Source: Symbiodinium kawagutii
Lineage: Eukaryota; Sar; Dinophyceae; Suessiales; Symbiodiniaceae
Reading direction: 5' to 3'
DNA length: 64,000 bases
NCBI GenBank assembly: GCA_009767595.1
Contig: VSDK01001438.1
Location: 288,930 to 352,929, forward strand
Shown here in pieces: positions 43,169 to 53,559 of the stretch (positions within the stretch are counted from its first letter, which is position 1; each line of letters begins with the position of its first letter). A program made the translations under genes and the position numbers. The notes below the pieces were generated by a model that was not told the DNA's origin, did no database searches, and worked only from the letters and a program-made list of their open reading frames with translations.

Positions 43169-43291
43169 CAGGGGTCGTTTGTTTGGGTCCCGCAACTTGG
43201 ACCTTGTTGATCTTGACCCTCCCAGGCTCTTCCAGCCCAGCAGCAGGCGGTCACAGAGACCGCAAACTTCAACAAGTAGAAGCCTCTGATC
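43169..43291 (-). CDS. Exon, unrecognised
   Basis: A 123-bp exon: acceptor GGGCCTTTGAG|G, donor CCCCTG|GTAAGAG (canonical). It reads IRGFYLLKFAVSVTACCWAG then RAWEGQDQQGPSCGTQTNDP. A second frame through the same exon is also open (VKINKVQVAGPKQTTP), so the frame depends on its neighbours. Confidence 0.45.
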
Positions 43292-43883
43292 CTCAAAGGC
43301 CCAGCGAAGAAATTCACATCACGGCATCACTTCTCCAGGTCAGACATACCCCCGGAACGGAAGACAGAATCAATCTTGTTATCCACATTGGCTGTGTTGA
43401 ATCTGATGTGTTCAGCATTACCAACATTGGCACACATTGGCTGCGTTGAACCTGATAGGATGATGCATAGATTGCATTGCACTGGCTAAAATGACTTGGG
43501 ATACCACCGAGTCTGGAACAACTTCCTTTCAAAGTACCTCTCCGAAGCCTGCAAATGGGCTGAACGACTATCCAGATTTCTAGCACAAAGAAATCGTCTT
43601 TTGATGTGTTTCGCACCTTTTTTGGGAGATCAAAGCCTGAAAAAAGGAGAGTAAGAACAACAAAGTCGCCAAAGCACAACAAAAAACGAAAAAAGAACTG
43701 CCAAATATCAATGACAGCTAATGGCCAAACATGATCGTTTGCATCAGTTGAACATCAGTTGTCCAACCTTCGGTCCGGAAACGCCATCGAGCCATCCTAC
43801 TCTACTCTGGTCACTTCACCCGGCTCTAGCAAAGCCATGCCACGAATCTTGGCATAAACCAACCATGTGATTTTGTCAGCTTA

Positions 43884-44010
43884 GGTTAGTTAGCTAGGGC
43901 AACCACCAGTCATGGCAGATGTAACTGTCAAATTAAATGCTCATTATGGCTCATTATGGCCTCTTCTGGCTTCTTAGCCGACTTTTAGGGGGGTGCCACT
44001 CTGTAGCTGG
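43884..44010. mobile_element. Family D-like element, diverged
   Basis: Left TTAGGTTAGTTAGCTAGGGC, right CTTTTAGGGGGGTGCCACTC, resembling 45785-45885 (TTAGGTTAGTTCACTAGGGT to AGGGGGTCGCCACTC). Confidence 0.5.
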
Positions 44011-44213
44011 TCATGTCCAAATATCGGCAAGAAAGTGCAGCCGGTCAACCTGCAAAGCATCGGCTGACGCATCGTCACCCCTGATTCACTTCCTGTTCGT
44101 TCTGCCACTTGGCGGGTAAAAAGTGGTTCGTGGGTGTTTCCGCGTTGGGTTTTCATAAGCCAAGAAGCCAGGCACATTGGATGATCCCTTACCAAAAAAA
44201 TGAACATTGATAT

Positions 44214-44301
44214 CTACCATCTGGTGCTCTTTAGCTCCCCTTTTAAAGGGATTTAGGGATACCCCTGGCTCCTTAGCTCCCTGAGAATCACCAGCTAGAT
44301 A
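44214..44301. mobile_element. Family I element, left end shortened
   Basis: CTACCATCTGGTGCTCTTTA to GAGAATCACCAGCTAG. It lacks the TTTCACCACTCCCTGTA segment of the other copies. Confidence 0.8.
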
Positions 44302-45000
44302 TGGCTCAGCTGGGTTTTCAGCTCAACATGCTCAACTGCTATCAAGCGACTGCGCAGCCACGGTCTTCAGAACACCTGGGCCTGCAGCTTCCGATCAGGG
44401 CTGCACTGCTCTGGAGCAAGAACAAACAAGCAGGCACTGCTTCAGTACCAGTTGGAAGCCAACTGAATTCTTGTCAAATCAGTGGAGATCGTGTGTTTTC
44501 ACGCAACCGAAGAGAGCACTGCAAGTTGGGGGTGCCATGCTGATTGCTGACAAGGTTGACGCGGGTCTAAACATGGATCGGGGTGTCCTGCAACCATCTG
44601 TATTTTTGTGGATTGCCGAAGTGACGATCAAACCAACATACACCTACATGCATTAACTTGCATGAGTCATGTACCCTGCCGAGGAGATCCTAAGGGAAGG
44701 CAAACACATGGCAATCTGACAAAACAGCCATGATCAGAGTAATGGCGGTTGAAAACCCTTCAAAAAGTCTACAGTATCATGCGTAAAATGCATTCCCTAG
44801 CTATCATTCCCTAGCTATCATTCCCTCGCCACTTATGAACAACAACTGACATCCAATTCCCTCCAAACTGCTTCGATTGGTGCTTTCAACCTGAAAAAGA
44901 GCAGTTCACCAACCATCCCTATATCTATATCTGTCTATAAAAATATATTTTACCACCCTTACTGTGTCAAACCAGCCACCGGTGCTGTATCAGTCCGGGC
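44300..45000. other. Stretch without a supported gene
   Basis: 44300-44550 is open on both strands with no splice support. CTAGCTATCATTCCC is repeated near 44800-44825. Nothing else seen. Confidence 0.35.
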
Positions 45001-45009
45001 ACCACCCCT

Positions 45010-45111
45010 TGGTGCCCCTTGGTGCACCGGTCGCCTTCTCGTCGCAGTCGGTCGGGCGTGTTCTCCCGAAGGTTGGAGCTGTTGATCCGCTCCGCGCCCC
45101 GGCGCCGCACC
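45010..45111 (-). CDS. Possible basic exon
   Basis: Acceptor CGCCCCAG|G. It reads VRRRGAERINSSNLRENTPD then RLRREGDRCTK. Highly charged. GC-rich, with other frames open; exact donor not fixed. Confidence 0.35.
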
Positions 45112-45194
45112 CTGGGGCGACGCGGTTCGGGTGCAGGCGTCATCACCGAAATGTGGCCAGTTCACTTAGGGTGTAAGCGTCGGTGAGAATGATA

Positions 45195-45300
45195 TGGCTA
45201 TGGGTCAATATTTACCAGCCAATAATGGTAAGCTAGCTGGTTATAGTTATAATGGTTAATGATAGGGGATGATAGCTAACAACTATAGGGATATGTACCA
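45195..45300. mobile_element. Family A element, left part only
   Basis: TGGCTATGGGTCAATATTTA with GGTTAATGATAGGGGATGAT inside; the right terminus is missing. It lies just left of a complete copy. Confidence 0.65.
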
Positions 45301-45306
45301 ACAATA

Positions 45307-45420
45307 TGGCTATGGGTCAATATTAACCAGCCAACAATGGGGGATAATGACCAGAAATAATAGGGGAAACAATGATTAATGATGGGGGAACCAGGGGTAC
45401 AGGGTTTTGACCCACTGCCA
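45307..45420. mobile_element. Family A element, copy 3
   Basis: TGGCTATGGGTCAATATTAA on the left, GGGTTTTGACCCACTGCCA on the right, GATGGGGGAACCAGGGGTAC inside. Confidence 0.9.
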
Positions 45421-45624
45421 TATGCTGATTACAACTGGAGTAGCCTAGGTTCATTACACATCATTACACTATATTTAGATTGAATCAGATATAATTCATA
45501 GAGTTATATATCAATATATATATATACTAAGTATGCCTAAGGTAGCCTAGGTCGATTAAACTACAATTAGGTTAAATCAGTTGTAATTGAGAAACTTAGG
45601 TTATAATGAGGGTAAGACGGGATC

Positions 45625-45740
45625 CCCCCGTTTCCGAGGTTTTTACATGCTTATACCCCAAAATAGTTAGCTTATCATTGTAAGTGCTTGAATTTATATA
45701 AGAAGATTTGGGGGTCCCCTACGGCTTGAGAAACACCCCT
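45625..45740. mobile_element. Family C element, diverged
   Basis: ATCCCCCCGTTTCCGAGG on the left and GATTTGGGGGTCCCCTACGG then CTTGAGAAACACCCC on the right. Confidence 0.5.
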
Positions 45741-45784
45741 CACTGATCCATACAAAGATATACAGAGAGGTACCCCCACAGTTT

Positions 45785-45885
45785 GTGAACTTAGGTTAGT
45801 TCACTAGGGTAACTACCAGTTGGGGGAGACTAACTATGCTTACGGGGTTGTTAACCAACTTACAACTAGGGGGTCGCCACTCTGC
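45785..45885. mobile_element. Family D-like element
   Basis: TTAGGTTAGTTCACTAGGGT on the left and TTACAACTAGGGGGTCGCCA on the right; companion of 43884-44010. Confidence 0.5.
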
Positions 45886-46029
45886 ACCATCTCATACTAT
45901 CCCATGCCCTCTGGCAAATGAGCCGGAAAATCAACGTTCGCCCTTTTTAGGCAGGGAAAAGGTCAATAAATCATTGGTTTTTGCCAGGTCAGGTCCCCCC
46001 AAAGGGAAGCCAATTTGCCATCAGGTAAC

Positions 46030-46375
46030 GGTCCATCCTCTATCTGGCTCTGTCTGGCATATATTGTGTTCTACCCGCGGCAAATCTTCTGACATTCTTT
46101 CTGGCAGTCTGTCTGCGCATTGTCTGGCATTCTAGCTGGGATATGTTTTCACATATCTGGCCTGTCTTCTGCCAGGCTTCCTGGAATTCCAACTGGAACA
46201 TGTTCTGATATTCCATCTGCAATTTCTTCTGACATTCTGGGTGGGGTTCTCTTTGGCATATCCTCTGGCATTCTATCGGTCCATTGACATTTTATGTGGC
46301 ATATCTTCTGTCATTCGTACTTGCATTCTATCTGGCATGTCTTCTGTCATTCTACCTGGCATTAGGATGTGCACG
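46030..46375. repeat. Degenerate 11-12 bp TCTGGCATTC array
   Basis: About twenty imperfect copies of TCTGGCATTC or TCTGACATTC phrases. The reverse complement core GAATGTCAGA matches the 12-bp array that flanks the N run at 55.9-56.8 kb. Confidence 0.75.
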
Positions 46376-46465
46376 CAAGAACTGTTCCTGTCCAGCCCGC
46401 TGGCATCTGCAGCTCGTGCTAGGCGTAAGTGGGAGGAAAAAGTGGGAGGAGATAGGGGGAGGTGC

Positions 46466-46576
46466 GAGGTGGGCCCCTAACCACTTATAAGTTGGTTTAT
46501 AACTAAGATAACTAGGGGTAACTACCTGTTATAGGGGGTTATAAGCCCACTTATAACTACTGGGGGCCCACCTTGT
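46466..46576. mobile_element. Family D element, copy 2
   Basis: GAGGTGGGCCCCTAACCACT on the left, CTGGGGGCCCACCTTGT on the right, ATAAGTTGGTTTATAACTAA inside. Confidence 0.9.
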
Positions 46577-47074
46577 GGGTGGCTGGGAGGAGAAGACTAC
46601 TCGGATAAAATCCAACAACCATAAGCTGGCATGTGGGGAACTATTGACCGAATGAACCAATGTGAAGGGTTGGCGAATGTCTGGTGAATGGTTGGTTCAT
46701 GGTCGTGAAGGGCAACTGCCGGGTAAACACCTTGTGCCCCCGTTTTGTCACTGGTGCTTCAGCCCTGGCAATGGTGTTTTGGTTGGAGATACTCCCATAT
46801 GTTTGCAGCTCAATTGGGTGACCAACTTAACCCATTATATAATTACATATATCCATAGAAATTATATCCCAGAATGGGTAACATCCCAACAGTTTGCCCG
46901 GTTGATGTGAACAGCCAGGGGTACCTATCGGTCCCTGCCAATCTTTTGCCCAGCTGCGCGGCATTGGGATTTTCCGTCAAAGCGCGATCTCGAAAAGGCA
47001 ACTCGACCTGCACACGTTGCGAGCGTTGCAGGTCCTCTGAGTCGTGGTGATTGAAAATGGCGGGCCAACAAATA

Positions 47075-47188
47075 TGGCTATGGGTCAATATTAACCTGAC
47101 AATAATGGTGGTTAATACCCGACAACCTAAAGGGAAACCAATGGTTAATCATAGGGAACCAGGGGTACAGGGTTTTGACCCACAGCCA
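47075..47188. mobile_element. Family A element, copy 4
   Basis: TGGCTATGGGTCAATATTAA on the left, GGGTTTTGACCCACAGCCA on the right. Confidence 0.9.
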
Positions 47189-47675
47189 AATAACAACAGG
47201 GAAACACGTAGCTACAATCCTAGTGGTTATCCTAATCCACTATTTCATCATTGCTACCGTGGTTGATGAATAGTTCTAGACACTTTAAGTCCTACAGTGG
47301 TCATAGATATGGACGGAGAAGGTCCCAAATCAGCAAATGACCCAATATGGACATAGAGAATGTATGAACACGGGTCGCTTGCATATATATATATATTGCA
47401 TCATAGGAAATTCTCAAACTAGCCACGATCATGATAAAATTTGAGCATCCCATCAAGCACCAGCATCACCAACGCAGAGAAAGCTTTGGGACTATAAGTG
47501 ACTAAGAATTACAAGTGCTAAAGCTTTCATAAACTGCTAGACCGCTTCATTCGTATTCCTACCGTACTTGTATAACACTAAAGTTTAGCATGCTTCGTAG
47601 GTTCTCCACCGCTGTGCTTTTCTAAATGCTTTGGGACTAAAATGGACTAAGAATATCTAAGAATTACAAGTCCCT

Positions 47676-47771
47676 ATCCTTCCAGTTGCCGAGCTATAGT
47701 AGGTAACCAAGCCTAAAAAGCAGTGGTAGAAACGAGCTGGTTACCTACGATTTCGAGGCAACTGGAAGGGT
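47676..47771. mobile_element. Family F: hairpin element with ~33-bp arms
   Basis: ATCCTTCCAGTTGCCGAGCT then ATAGTAGGTAACC; the right arm is its reverse complement with a few mismatches (GGTTACCTACGATTTCGAGG then CAACTGGAAGGGT). The loop is about 30 bases. TAGTAGGTAACC also occurs alone at 11408-11419. Confidence 0.8.
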
Positions 47772-47778
47772 AGAAATT

Positions 47779-47818
47779 GCTGGTGAAAATAAAAAAATCT
47801 TTGAAACCACCCACCGGT
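47779..47818. mobile_element. Family B right-end fragment
   Basis: GCTGGTGAAAATAAAAAAAT and CTTTGAAACCACCCACCGG immediately follow the family F hairpin. Confidence 0.6.
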
Positions 47819-47886
47819 TATTGCCCTACAAGTTCTAAGAATATAGTTCTTAGACTAAGAAAATCTAAGAATTCCAAGTGCCAAGC

Positions 47887-47986
47887 CCAAGGAATTCTTC
47901 AAGTGACGCCTCCACGCGCCGCGTGCGCTGAGGCGATTCCTCCGCGATGGTCCCGGTGTAGCGCAGCTCGGCGCCCGGCAGGGCGC
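47887..47986 (-). CDS. Exon, unrecognised, charged
   Basis: A 100-bp exon: acceptor CGTCGCCCAG|GC, candidate GC donor CTTGG|GCTTGG. It reads ALPGAELRYTGTIAEESPQR then TRRVEASLEEFL. Protein-like, helical C-terminal half. Confidence 0.42.
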
Positions 47987-48361
47987 CTGGGCGACGATCC
48001 ATGAGATCCATGAGATTTGGAAGGGATTCTGAAGGGAGTCATAGGGATGCCCAAGGGTTGACTATGATCACATAGAACCTATTGGCAAACTGCAAATTCA
48101 TATTCCTGAAAAAATCTGGTAAAGGTTGATCTACGCTTAGTCCAGGTTTAACTCTACACGAACGGTTCGTTTTAGCAGTGAAAGACGGGAATAAATCTTG
48201 GTATGATCCTGGAAATCACTCAATTCAGGTAATTGTAGGATATAGCAAGTGATTTCCAGGATCATTTTAGGGATGCTAAGGTATCATTGATAGCATAGCA
48301 CTAAGTTTTCAGATATAGCGAGTGGGCAATTTCCGGCAAATAATTTTAGCCAGTGATGATA

Positions 48362-48477
48362 TGGCTGTGGGTCAGTTCACCCTGTACCTTGTTTCCCCCA
48401 TCACTAAACCTTTTTCCCACCATTTTTGTTGGTCATTATCCACCATTATTGCTGTTTAACTGGTTGACCCATTGCCA
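48362..48477. mobile_element. Family A element, copy 5
   Basis: TGGCTGTGGGTCAGTTCACC on the left, AACTGGTTGACCCATTGCCA on the right. Inverted relative to copies 2-4. Confidence 0.85.
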
Positions 48478-48486
48478 TATATATAT

Positions 48487-48575
48487 ATATCCCCCATGAT
48501 TGTTAGCTCTCATCCCTTGTCATTGACCATTGACCAGCTATTACTAATGGGAAAATATTGACCCATAGCCATCAA
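48487..48575. mobile_element. Family A half element
   Basis: CCCCCATGATTGTTAGCTCT then GAAAATATTGACCCATAGCCA: internal part and right end only. Confidence 0.65.
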
Positions 48576-48605
48576 ATGATGAACTGCTTGACTCATTGCC
48601 ATATC

Positions 48606-48709
48606 TGTGGTTTCTCAAGCCATTGGGAACCCACAAAATGGCTTCTTTATCACAAGAAATGGTTAAGTTTGGATGATTTCGGGGTCCCAGAATTTTGAGA
48701 AACACCCAT
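48606..48709. mobile_element. Family C element, copy 6
   Basis: TGTGGTTTCTCAAGCCATTG on the left, CCCAGAATTTTGAGAAACAC on the right, GGATGATTTCGGGGTCCC inside. Confidence 0.85.
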
Positions 48710-48845
48710 TTCCCCAATTTTGATCCAACAATTTTGCTTTTTTCGGGGTAATGATTTTGACGATGGATAAAGTACCACCTTCTATTAACCACTGTTGTTG
48801 GTTGGTGAACTGCTTGACCCAGCTCGCCAATGCTCGCCATATATA

Positions 48846-49099
48846 GCTGGTATATCCCCTATAGTTGCTAGTTGTTCTTATCATTATTATCATAATGATA
48901 ATGATTTTAAGTTTGCTAATTATATTACTAGAATTGTTGTTGCCAACTAACTATATATTTTAATACCAACTATTTTAGTTATCATAATATAGTGTTGGTA
49001 TATATCCCCTATAGTTGTTAGTTTTCATCCCCTATCATTAACCATTATAACCAGCTAGCTTACCATTCGTTGGTTGGTTAATAGACCCATAGCCATTTT
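48846..49099. mobile_element. Composite of family A fragments
   Basis: Two copies of TATATCCCCTATAGTTG (48852 and 49001), then CATCCCCTATCATTAACCAT and TTAATAGACCCATAGCCA. Probably one element split or duplicated. Confidence 0.55.
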
Positions 49100-49109
49100 G
49101 AGTTTGCTA

Positions 49110-49255
49110 ATGATTCGTTTTCCGCGGAACATCTTCGCGGAGCGCCTGAGCTCCGCGACCGGTCCGGCCGCTCCCCAATTTCCATGGCTACCGCTCGCTT
49201 GGACCAAGCGGAAAGCGGCGGCGTGGATGCCAGGGGTGTCCACGGCGACGGCTTC
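49110..49255 (-). CDS. Possible GC-rich exon, strand uncertain
   Basis: The minus strand reads AAAFRLVQASGSHGNWGAAG or, in another frame, KRAVAMEIGERPDRSRSSGA. The plus strand is open too. GC-rich relative to its surroundings, hence probably coding, but neither frame nor strand is fixed. Confidence 0.25.
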
Positions 49256-49259
49256 AATG

Positions 49260-50400
49260 ATTCATGATCACTTTATATGGGCTTTATATGGTCATGTTAC
49301 ACGGTTTTTATGTGGCTTTATGTGTGTTTTTTAGTTGTTTGTTTAAATTGATTTGTTTTTCTATGGTTTTATGTGGCTTTACATGGTTTTTATGGGGTTT
49401 TATGATCTTGTAGTCAAGCTATGGCTGCAGGAATAACAAATGTATGATCAATCAACCTATGGCTAATCTACAGTTAATCCATGGTTTATGAATAGGTTAC
49501 TTTAAATGGATTACTTTATTTGGGCTAGATGGGTATGATTGGAGTCAATGCGTATACTGGTAGGACTCAACCCGTTGACAAACACCTGATTTCTTGAGTG
49601 AAGGATATTGATGGACAATAAACTTAAAAAGTCTTTACATGAATTCAATGGTTGGATGGTGTTAGATGGATAATGCATCGGATTCACGCCTGGTTGATCT
49701 GAAAATAAAGGTGAGTCAATGAAGTGAAATTGATGGAGCATAGTGATTCATAGCTGGTTGATCTATGGTCTTTGTGAGTCAATGGCTGTTGAATAGGAAA
49801 ATGCTGACTATATGTGGTCCATGTTTGTTTCATGGGACAAGAAAAGCCGATCAATGCGAAGAACGCTTGATTATGGCTGTCCAATGGGAAATAAATGGCT
49901 GATGGTTGATAAGTTGTTGAGTCAAGGGTTCAGAGTTCAATGGATGGATGGATGGTTGATTCATATAAAGAATGTGTGATTCATGTGAAGAGTTGTTCAG
50001 TAATGGTTGACATATGGATGATTACTGTAATGGTTCAGGAGTGGTTGCTAACCAAACACTAGGCCGGGATGCGCTGGTGGGGAGTAGCCTAACTCATGAA
50101 ACTAACTTGTGGTTGACAATCGTCAATCATGGCTGATACAGATTAGTAGCTGTTAATGATAATTACGCGTGTGCACATACATACGTTTAAGTACAATTCC
50201 AGGCATTTGAAGGTTAATTCGTTTGACGAAAGGTTATACATGTGTGTGTGCGTGTGAAAGTATACCTACATGCCGCCAGCCAAAACAGAAATCATGTTAT
50301 ATTGCATGTGCTCATATGTGCATAAGCTTGTGCCTGGTTCATTTGAAGGCGACTAGTCCCACAAGTTTAGAGTTGCAAAAGTCAACATGACGCCCACCAC
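49260..50400. other. Stretch without a supported gene
   Basis: TTTATGTGGCTTTATATGG-like phrases at 49265-49400, then TGGTTGATTCATGG-type low complexity. No element with clear ends. Confidence 0.4.
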
Positions 50401-50486
50401 TGATCGTCATTCGACACCTTTCCATTCAGCAATTTACACCACATGCACGGGGGTTGTTGGTATCCTCATCAATCGACGTTGCACTC

Positions 50487-50588
50487 CCAGGAAACCACCG
50501 CATGAAGCTCCCAAGTCCACTGGTTGCACAGCCGCATCTGAGTGCTGCTGCAGACCCCGCGAAGCTGACGACTCTAAAGCCACAGCGC
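50487..50588 (-). CDS. Possible exon, unrecognised
   Basis: Acceptor CATGATTTGTCAG|GC. It reads AVALESSASRGLQQHSDAAV then QPVDLGASCGGFL. A candidate GA donor (CCTGG|GAGTGC) ends it; without that donor the frame runs on to 50434. The plus strand also has two open frames here. Confidence 0.35.
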
Positions 50589-50796
50589 CTGACAAATCAT
50601 GTACCTATAGGGTCCAACGAACATGGGAAAGGGGCGAAAGGAACATGCAATGTCAGTTTTGCCATGTCTTAAAATGATCAGAGAGTAAAAAGGCCAGAGA
50701 GAGCGAGAGAGAGCGAATGAAAAGAGAGTGGGGGACAAAATCAGGACACCAAAGGCACGGGAGAATTAAAGAAACAAACGAATCAAGGGGAAATGG

Positions 50797-50895
50797 TGGT
50801 TTCTCCAAATAGGGAGCCCCTACAAATAGTTGGTTTATTACCAGAAATGACTATTAATAGATGATTTGGGGGTACCCCTATTCTGGGAAACCACC
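50797..50895. mobile_element. Family C element, copy 7 (near-ideal)
   Basis: GTGGTTTCTCCAAATAGGGA on the left, CCCCTATTCTGGGAAACCAC on the right, GATGATTTGGGGGTACC inside. Confidence 0.9.
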
Positions 50896-50905
50896 AACCA
50901 TCGCT

Positions 50906-51050
50906 ATCACGCCGAGGAGAAAAGAGATGGAAAGAAGAACTTCAATGACCAAGATCCGTGGATTGGATCTAGAGGAACACCTTCCCAGTTTGCCTGCGCG
51001 TGACCGTTCGGTCGCCCATGGCATGATGGTCACCGAAATGGACCTATCAT
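50906..51050 (-). CDS. Possible exon with hydrophobic helix
   Basis: The minus strand reads ISVTIMPWATERSRAGKLGR, CSSRSNPRILVIEVLLSISF and LLGV. A candidate membrane segment. It lies directly beside the family C copy at 50797-50895. Confidence 0.3.
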
Positions 51051-51102
51051 GATCCCCATGATGAAGCAAACTCACCAGGAACGAAAGGAGAAACTGATCA
51101 TA

Positions 51103-51165
51103 ACAGGTGGTTGAACCCCCCTATATATGAATATTTAGTCAGGGCACCAACCATTTAGTAATATC
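51103..51165. mobile_element. Family B left-end fragment
   Basis: AGGTGGTTGAACCCCCCTAT and AGTCAGGGCACCAACCATTT; no right end before the minisatellite. Confidence 0.55.
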
Positions 51166-51239
51166 ATTGATTATCCCGGCAAGAGACCCCAAACAGTGAG
51201 ATGGGGGAAGTGGGAAAAGGACACAGCAAGAACATTTAT

Positions 51240-52672
51240 TGAAGAGCACAGGTATGAGAGCACACATCTGAGAACACACATATGAGCACGCAAATGTGAA
51301 AGCACACATATGAGAGCACAGATGAGCACACATGTGAGAGCACACATATGAGAGCACACGTGTGAGAGCACACGTATGAGCACACACATTTGAGAGCACG
51401 TATGAGAGCACAGATATGAGAGCACACAAAAATGAGCATAGCACACATATGAGAGCACACATATGAGAGCACACACATGAGAGCACACATTTGAGCACAC
51501 ATGTATAAGCACACATATGAGAGCACATATGAGAGCACACATATGAGAGCACACATCTGAAAACACACATGTGTGAGCACACATATGAAAGCACACATAT
51601 GAGAGCACACATGCATTAGCACACATATCTGAGCACACATTTGAGCACACATGTGAGAGCACACATTTGAGCACGCACATGTGAAAGCACACATATGAGA
51701 GCACACATATCTGAGCACACATATGAGCACACATGTGAGAGCACACATATGAGAGCACACATGTGAGAGCACACATCTGAGAGCACACATGTGAGAGCAC
51801 ACATGTATGAGAACACATGTGAGAGCACACATATGACAACACATGTGAGAGCACGTATGAGAGCACACATATGAGAGCACAGATATGAGCACACACATGT
51901 GAGAGCACACACATGAGCACACATCTGAGAGCACACATATGAGAACACAGATGTGAGAGCACATGGCACATGTGAGACCACACATATGAGAGCACACATA
52001 TGAGAGCACACATATGAGAGCACACATATGAGAGCACACATATGAGAGCACACATATGAGAGCACACATATGAGAGCACACATATGAGAGCACACATATG
52101 AGAGCACACATATGAGAGCACACATATGAGAGCACACATATGAGAGCACACATATGAGAGCACACATATGAGAGCACACATGTGAGAGCACACATATGAG
52201 CACACAAATGTGAAAGCACACATTTGAGAGCACACATATGAGAACACAGATGTGAGAGCACATGGCACATGTGAGACCACACATATGAGAGCACACATAT
52301 GAGAGCACACATTTGAGAGCACACATTTGAGAGCACACATATGAGAGCACACATGTGAGAGCACACATCTGAGAGCACACATGTGAGAGCACACATATGA
52401 GCACACAAATGTGAAAGCACACATTTGAGAGCACACACATGATCACACATATGAGAGCACACATATGAGCACACAAATGTGAAAGCACACATTTGAGAGC
52501 ACATATATGAGAACACGGGTGTGAGAGCACACATGTGAGAGCACACATGTGAGAGCACACATATCTGAGCACACATATGAGCACACATGTGAGAGCACAC
52601 ATTTGAGCACGCACATGTGAGAGCACACATATGTGAGCACATATGAGCACACATATGAGAGCACATTGGTGC
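51240..52672. repeat. 14-bp GAGAGCACACATAT minisatellite, ~1.4 kb
   Basis: About a hundred units of GAGAGCACACATAT with variants at the last bases (TG, TT, CT) and some 12-bp units lacking GA. The best stretch, 51980-52185, is an almost perfect run. On the minus strand no frame contains a stop over most of the array, giving cysteine-rich readings of up to about 500 codons in three frames. This is a by-product of the unit sequence, not evidence of a gene. Confidence 0.97.
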
Positions 52673-52720
52673 ACTCAGAAGAGAGAATTCTTGACAGGAT
52701 CTCGCGAAAAGCAAAATAAG

Positions 52721-52957
52721 CACCACGCGCAGGCGAGAGCGATCCGACACGCACAAACCCCGCAGAGGGTTGCACGAGCGAAATCAAAATTCGCACCGCG
52801 TGCAGACGAGAGCGGTCCGACACGCACAAACTCCGCAGAGGGTTGCACGAGCGAAATCAAAATTCGCACCGCGTGCAGACGAGAGCGATCCGACACGCAC
52901 AAAGTCCGCAGAGGGTTGCACGAGCGAAATCAAAATTCGCACCGCGCGCAGGCGAGA
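52721..52957. repeat. 73-bp tandem array, three copies
   Basis: Unit with GATCCGACACGCACAAA, GAGGGTTGCACGAGCGAAAT and CAAAATTCGCACCGCG starting at 52741, 52814 and 52887: exact 73-bp spacing. Units are nearly identical and rich in CpG. It directly follows the 14-bp minisatellite. Confidence 0.95.
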
Positions 52958-53029
52958 CACAAAAAAACAGAGGTATGAAAGGCACCTGAAATCTCCATTA
53001 CACTGCGATTTGCGATTTCAAGCGTTTAT

Positions 53030-53395
53030 GTTGCAAAATGCTGCGCCTGCCACGAAAAAGTGATCCCGAGTCATACGAAGTACTGCACCTGTCGCGAAAA
53101 ATGATCTCGACATAGCAGATGCAAAAATGACGACAGTCTCACGAAACGAGCGTTTCGAGGTCACCAAAAGAGAGCTCAAGATCACGAAATGCTGCGCCTG
53201 GCACGAAAAAGCCGATGTTTTCGAACACGCTCATTTTGTGTGCGCCTGCCAACGTTTTTGCAACGTCGCAAAATCGACGACAGTTACACGTTTTGTGAAA
53301 TGCATCGAATCCCTTGCGCCTGTCACAGATTCCTTTATAATGCCCAAGAGGGACAAAAGTCAGCTTTCCCCTGCGCCTGCCACGTAAAATGCACA
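53030..53395. repeat. Degenerate TGCGCCTGCCACG array
   Basis: TGCGCCTGCCACG or a close variant at 53042, 53084, 53193, 53241, 53315 and 53372, several followed by AAAAA. Spacing varies between 42 and 109. One plus frame reads KCCACHEK and KYCTCREK across the first two. Transcription or translation is unproven. Confidence 0.65.
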
Positions 53396-53559
53396 TTGAT
53401 CAAAAAATGGACACGGCACGCAGACGGGAACGCAGCTCCGGAAGAGAGGTCTCCCGGCAACAGTTTCGCGCGAGGCTTCTGTTGAAAACGGAAGATGAGG
53501 GAACGTTTTTGACGAAAAGGTCGGCGAATTAGCCGCACGCGCCCGGAGCACACCTGGAT

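Noticed and set aside
51240-52672. Possible CRISPR array
   Set aside because: The units are 12-14 bp with no spacers, and the window is eukaryotic.
51171-52756. Minus-strand open frames of 352-506 codons, the longest in the window
   Set aside because: They are translations of the 14-bp minisatellite in three frames; the unit has no stop codon, so length carries no evidence of coding.
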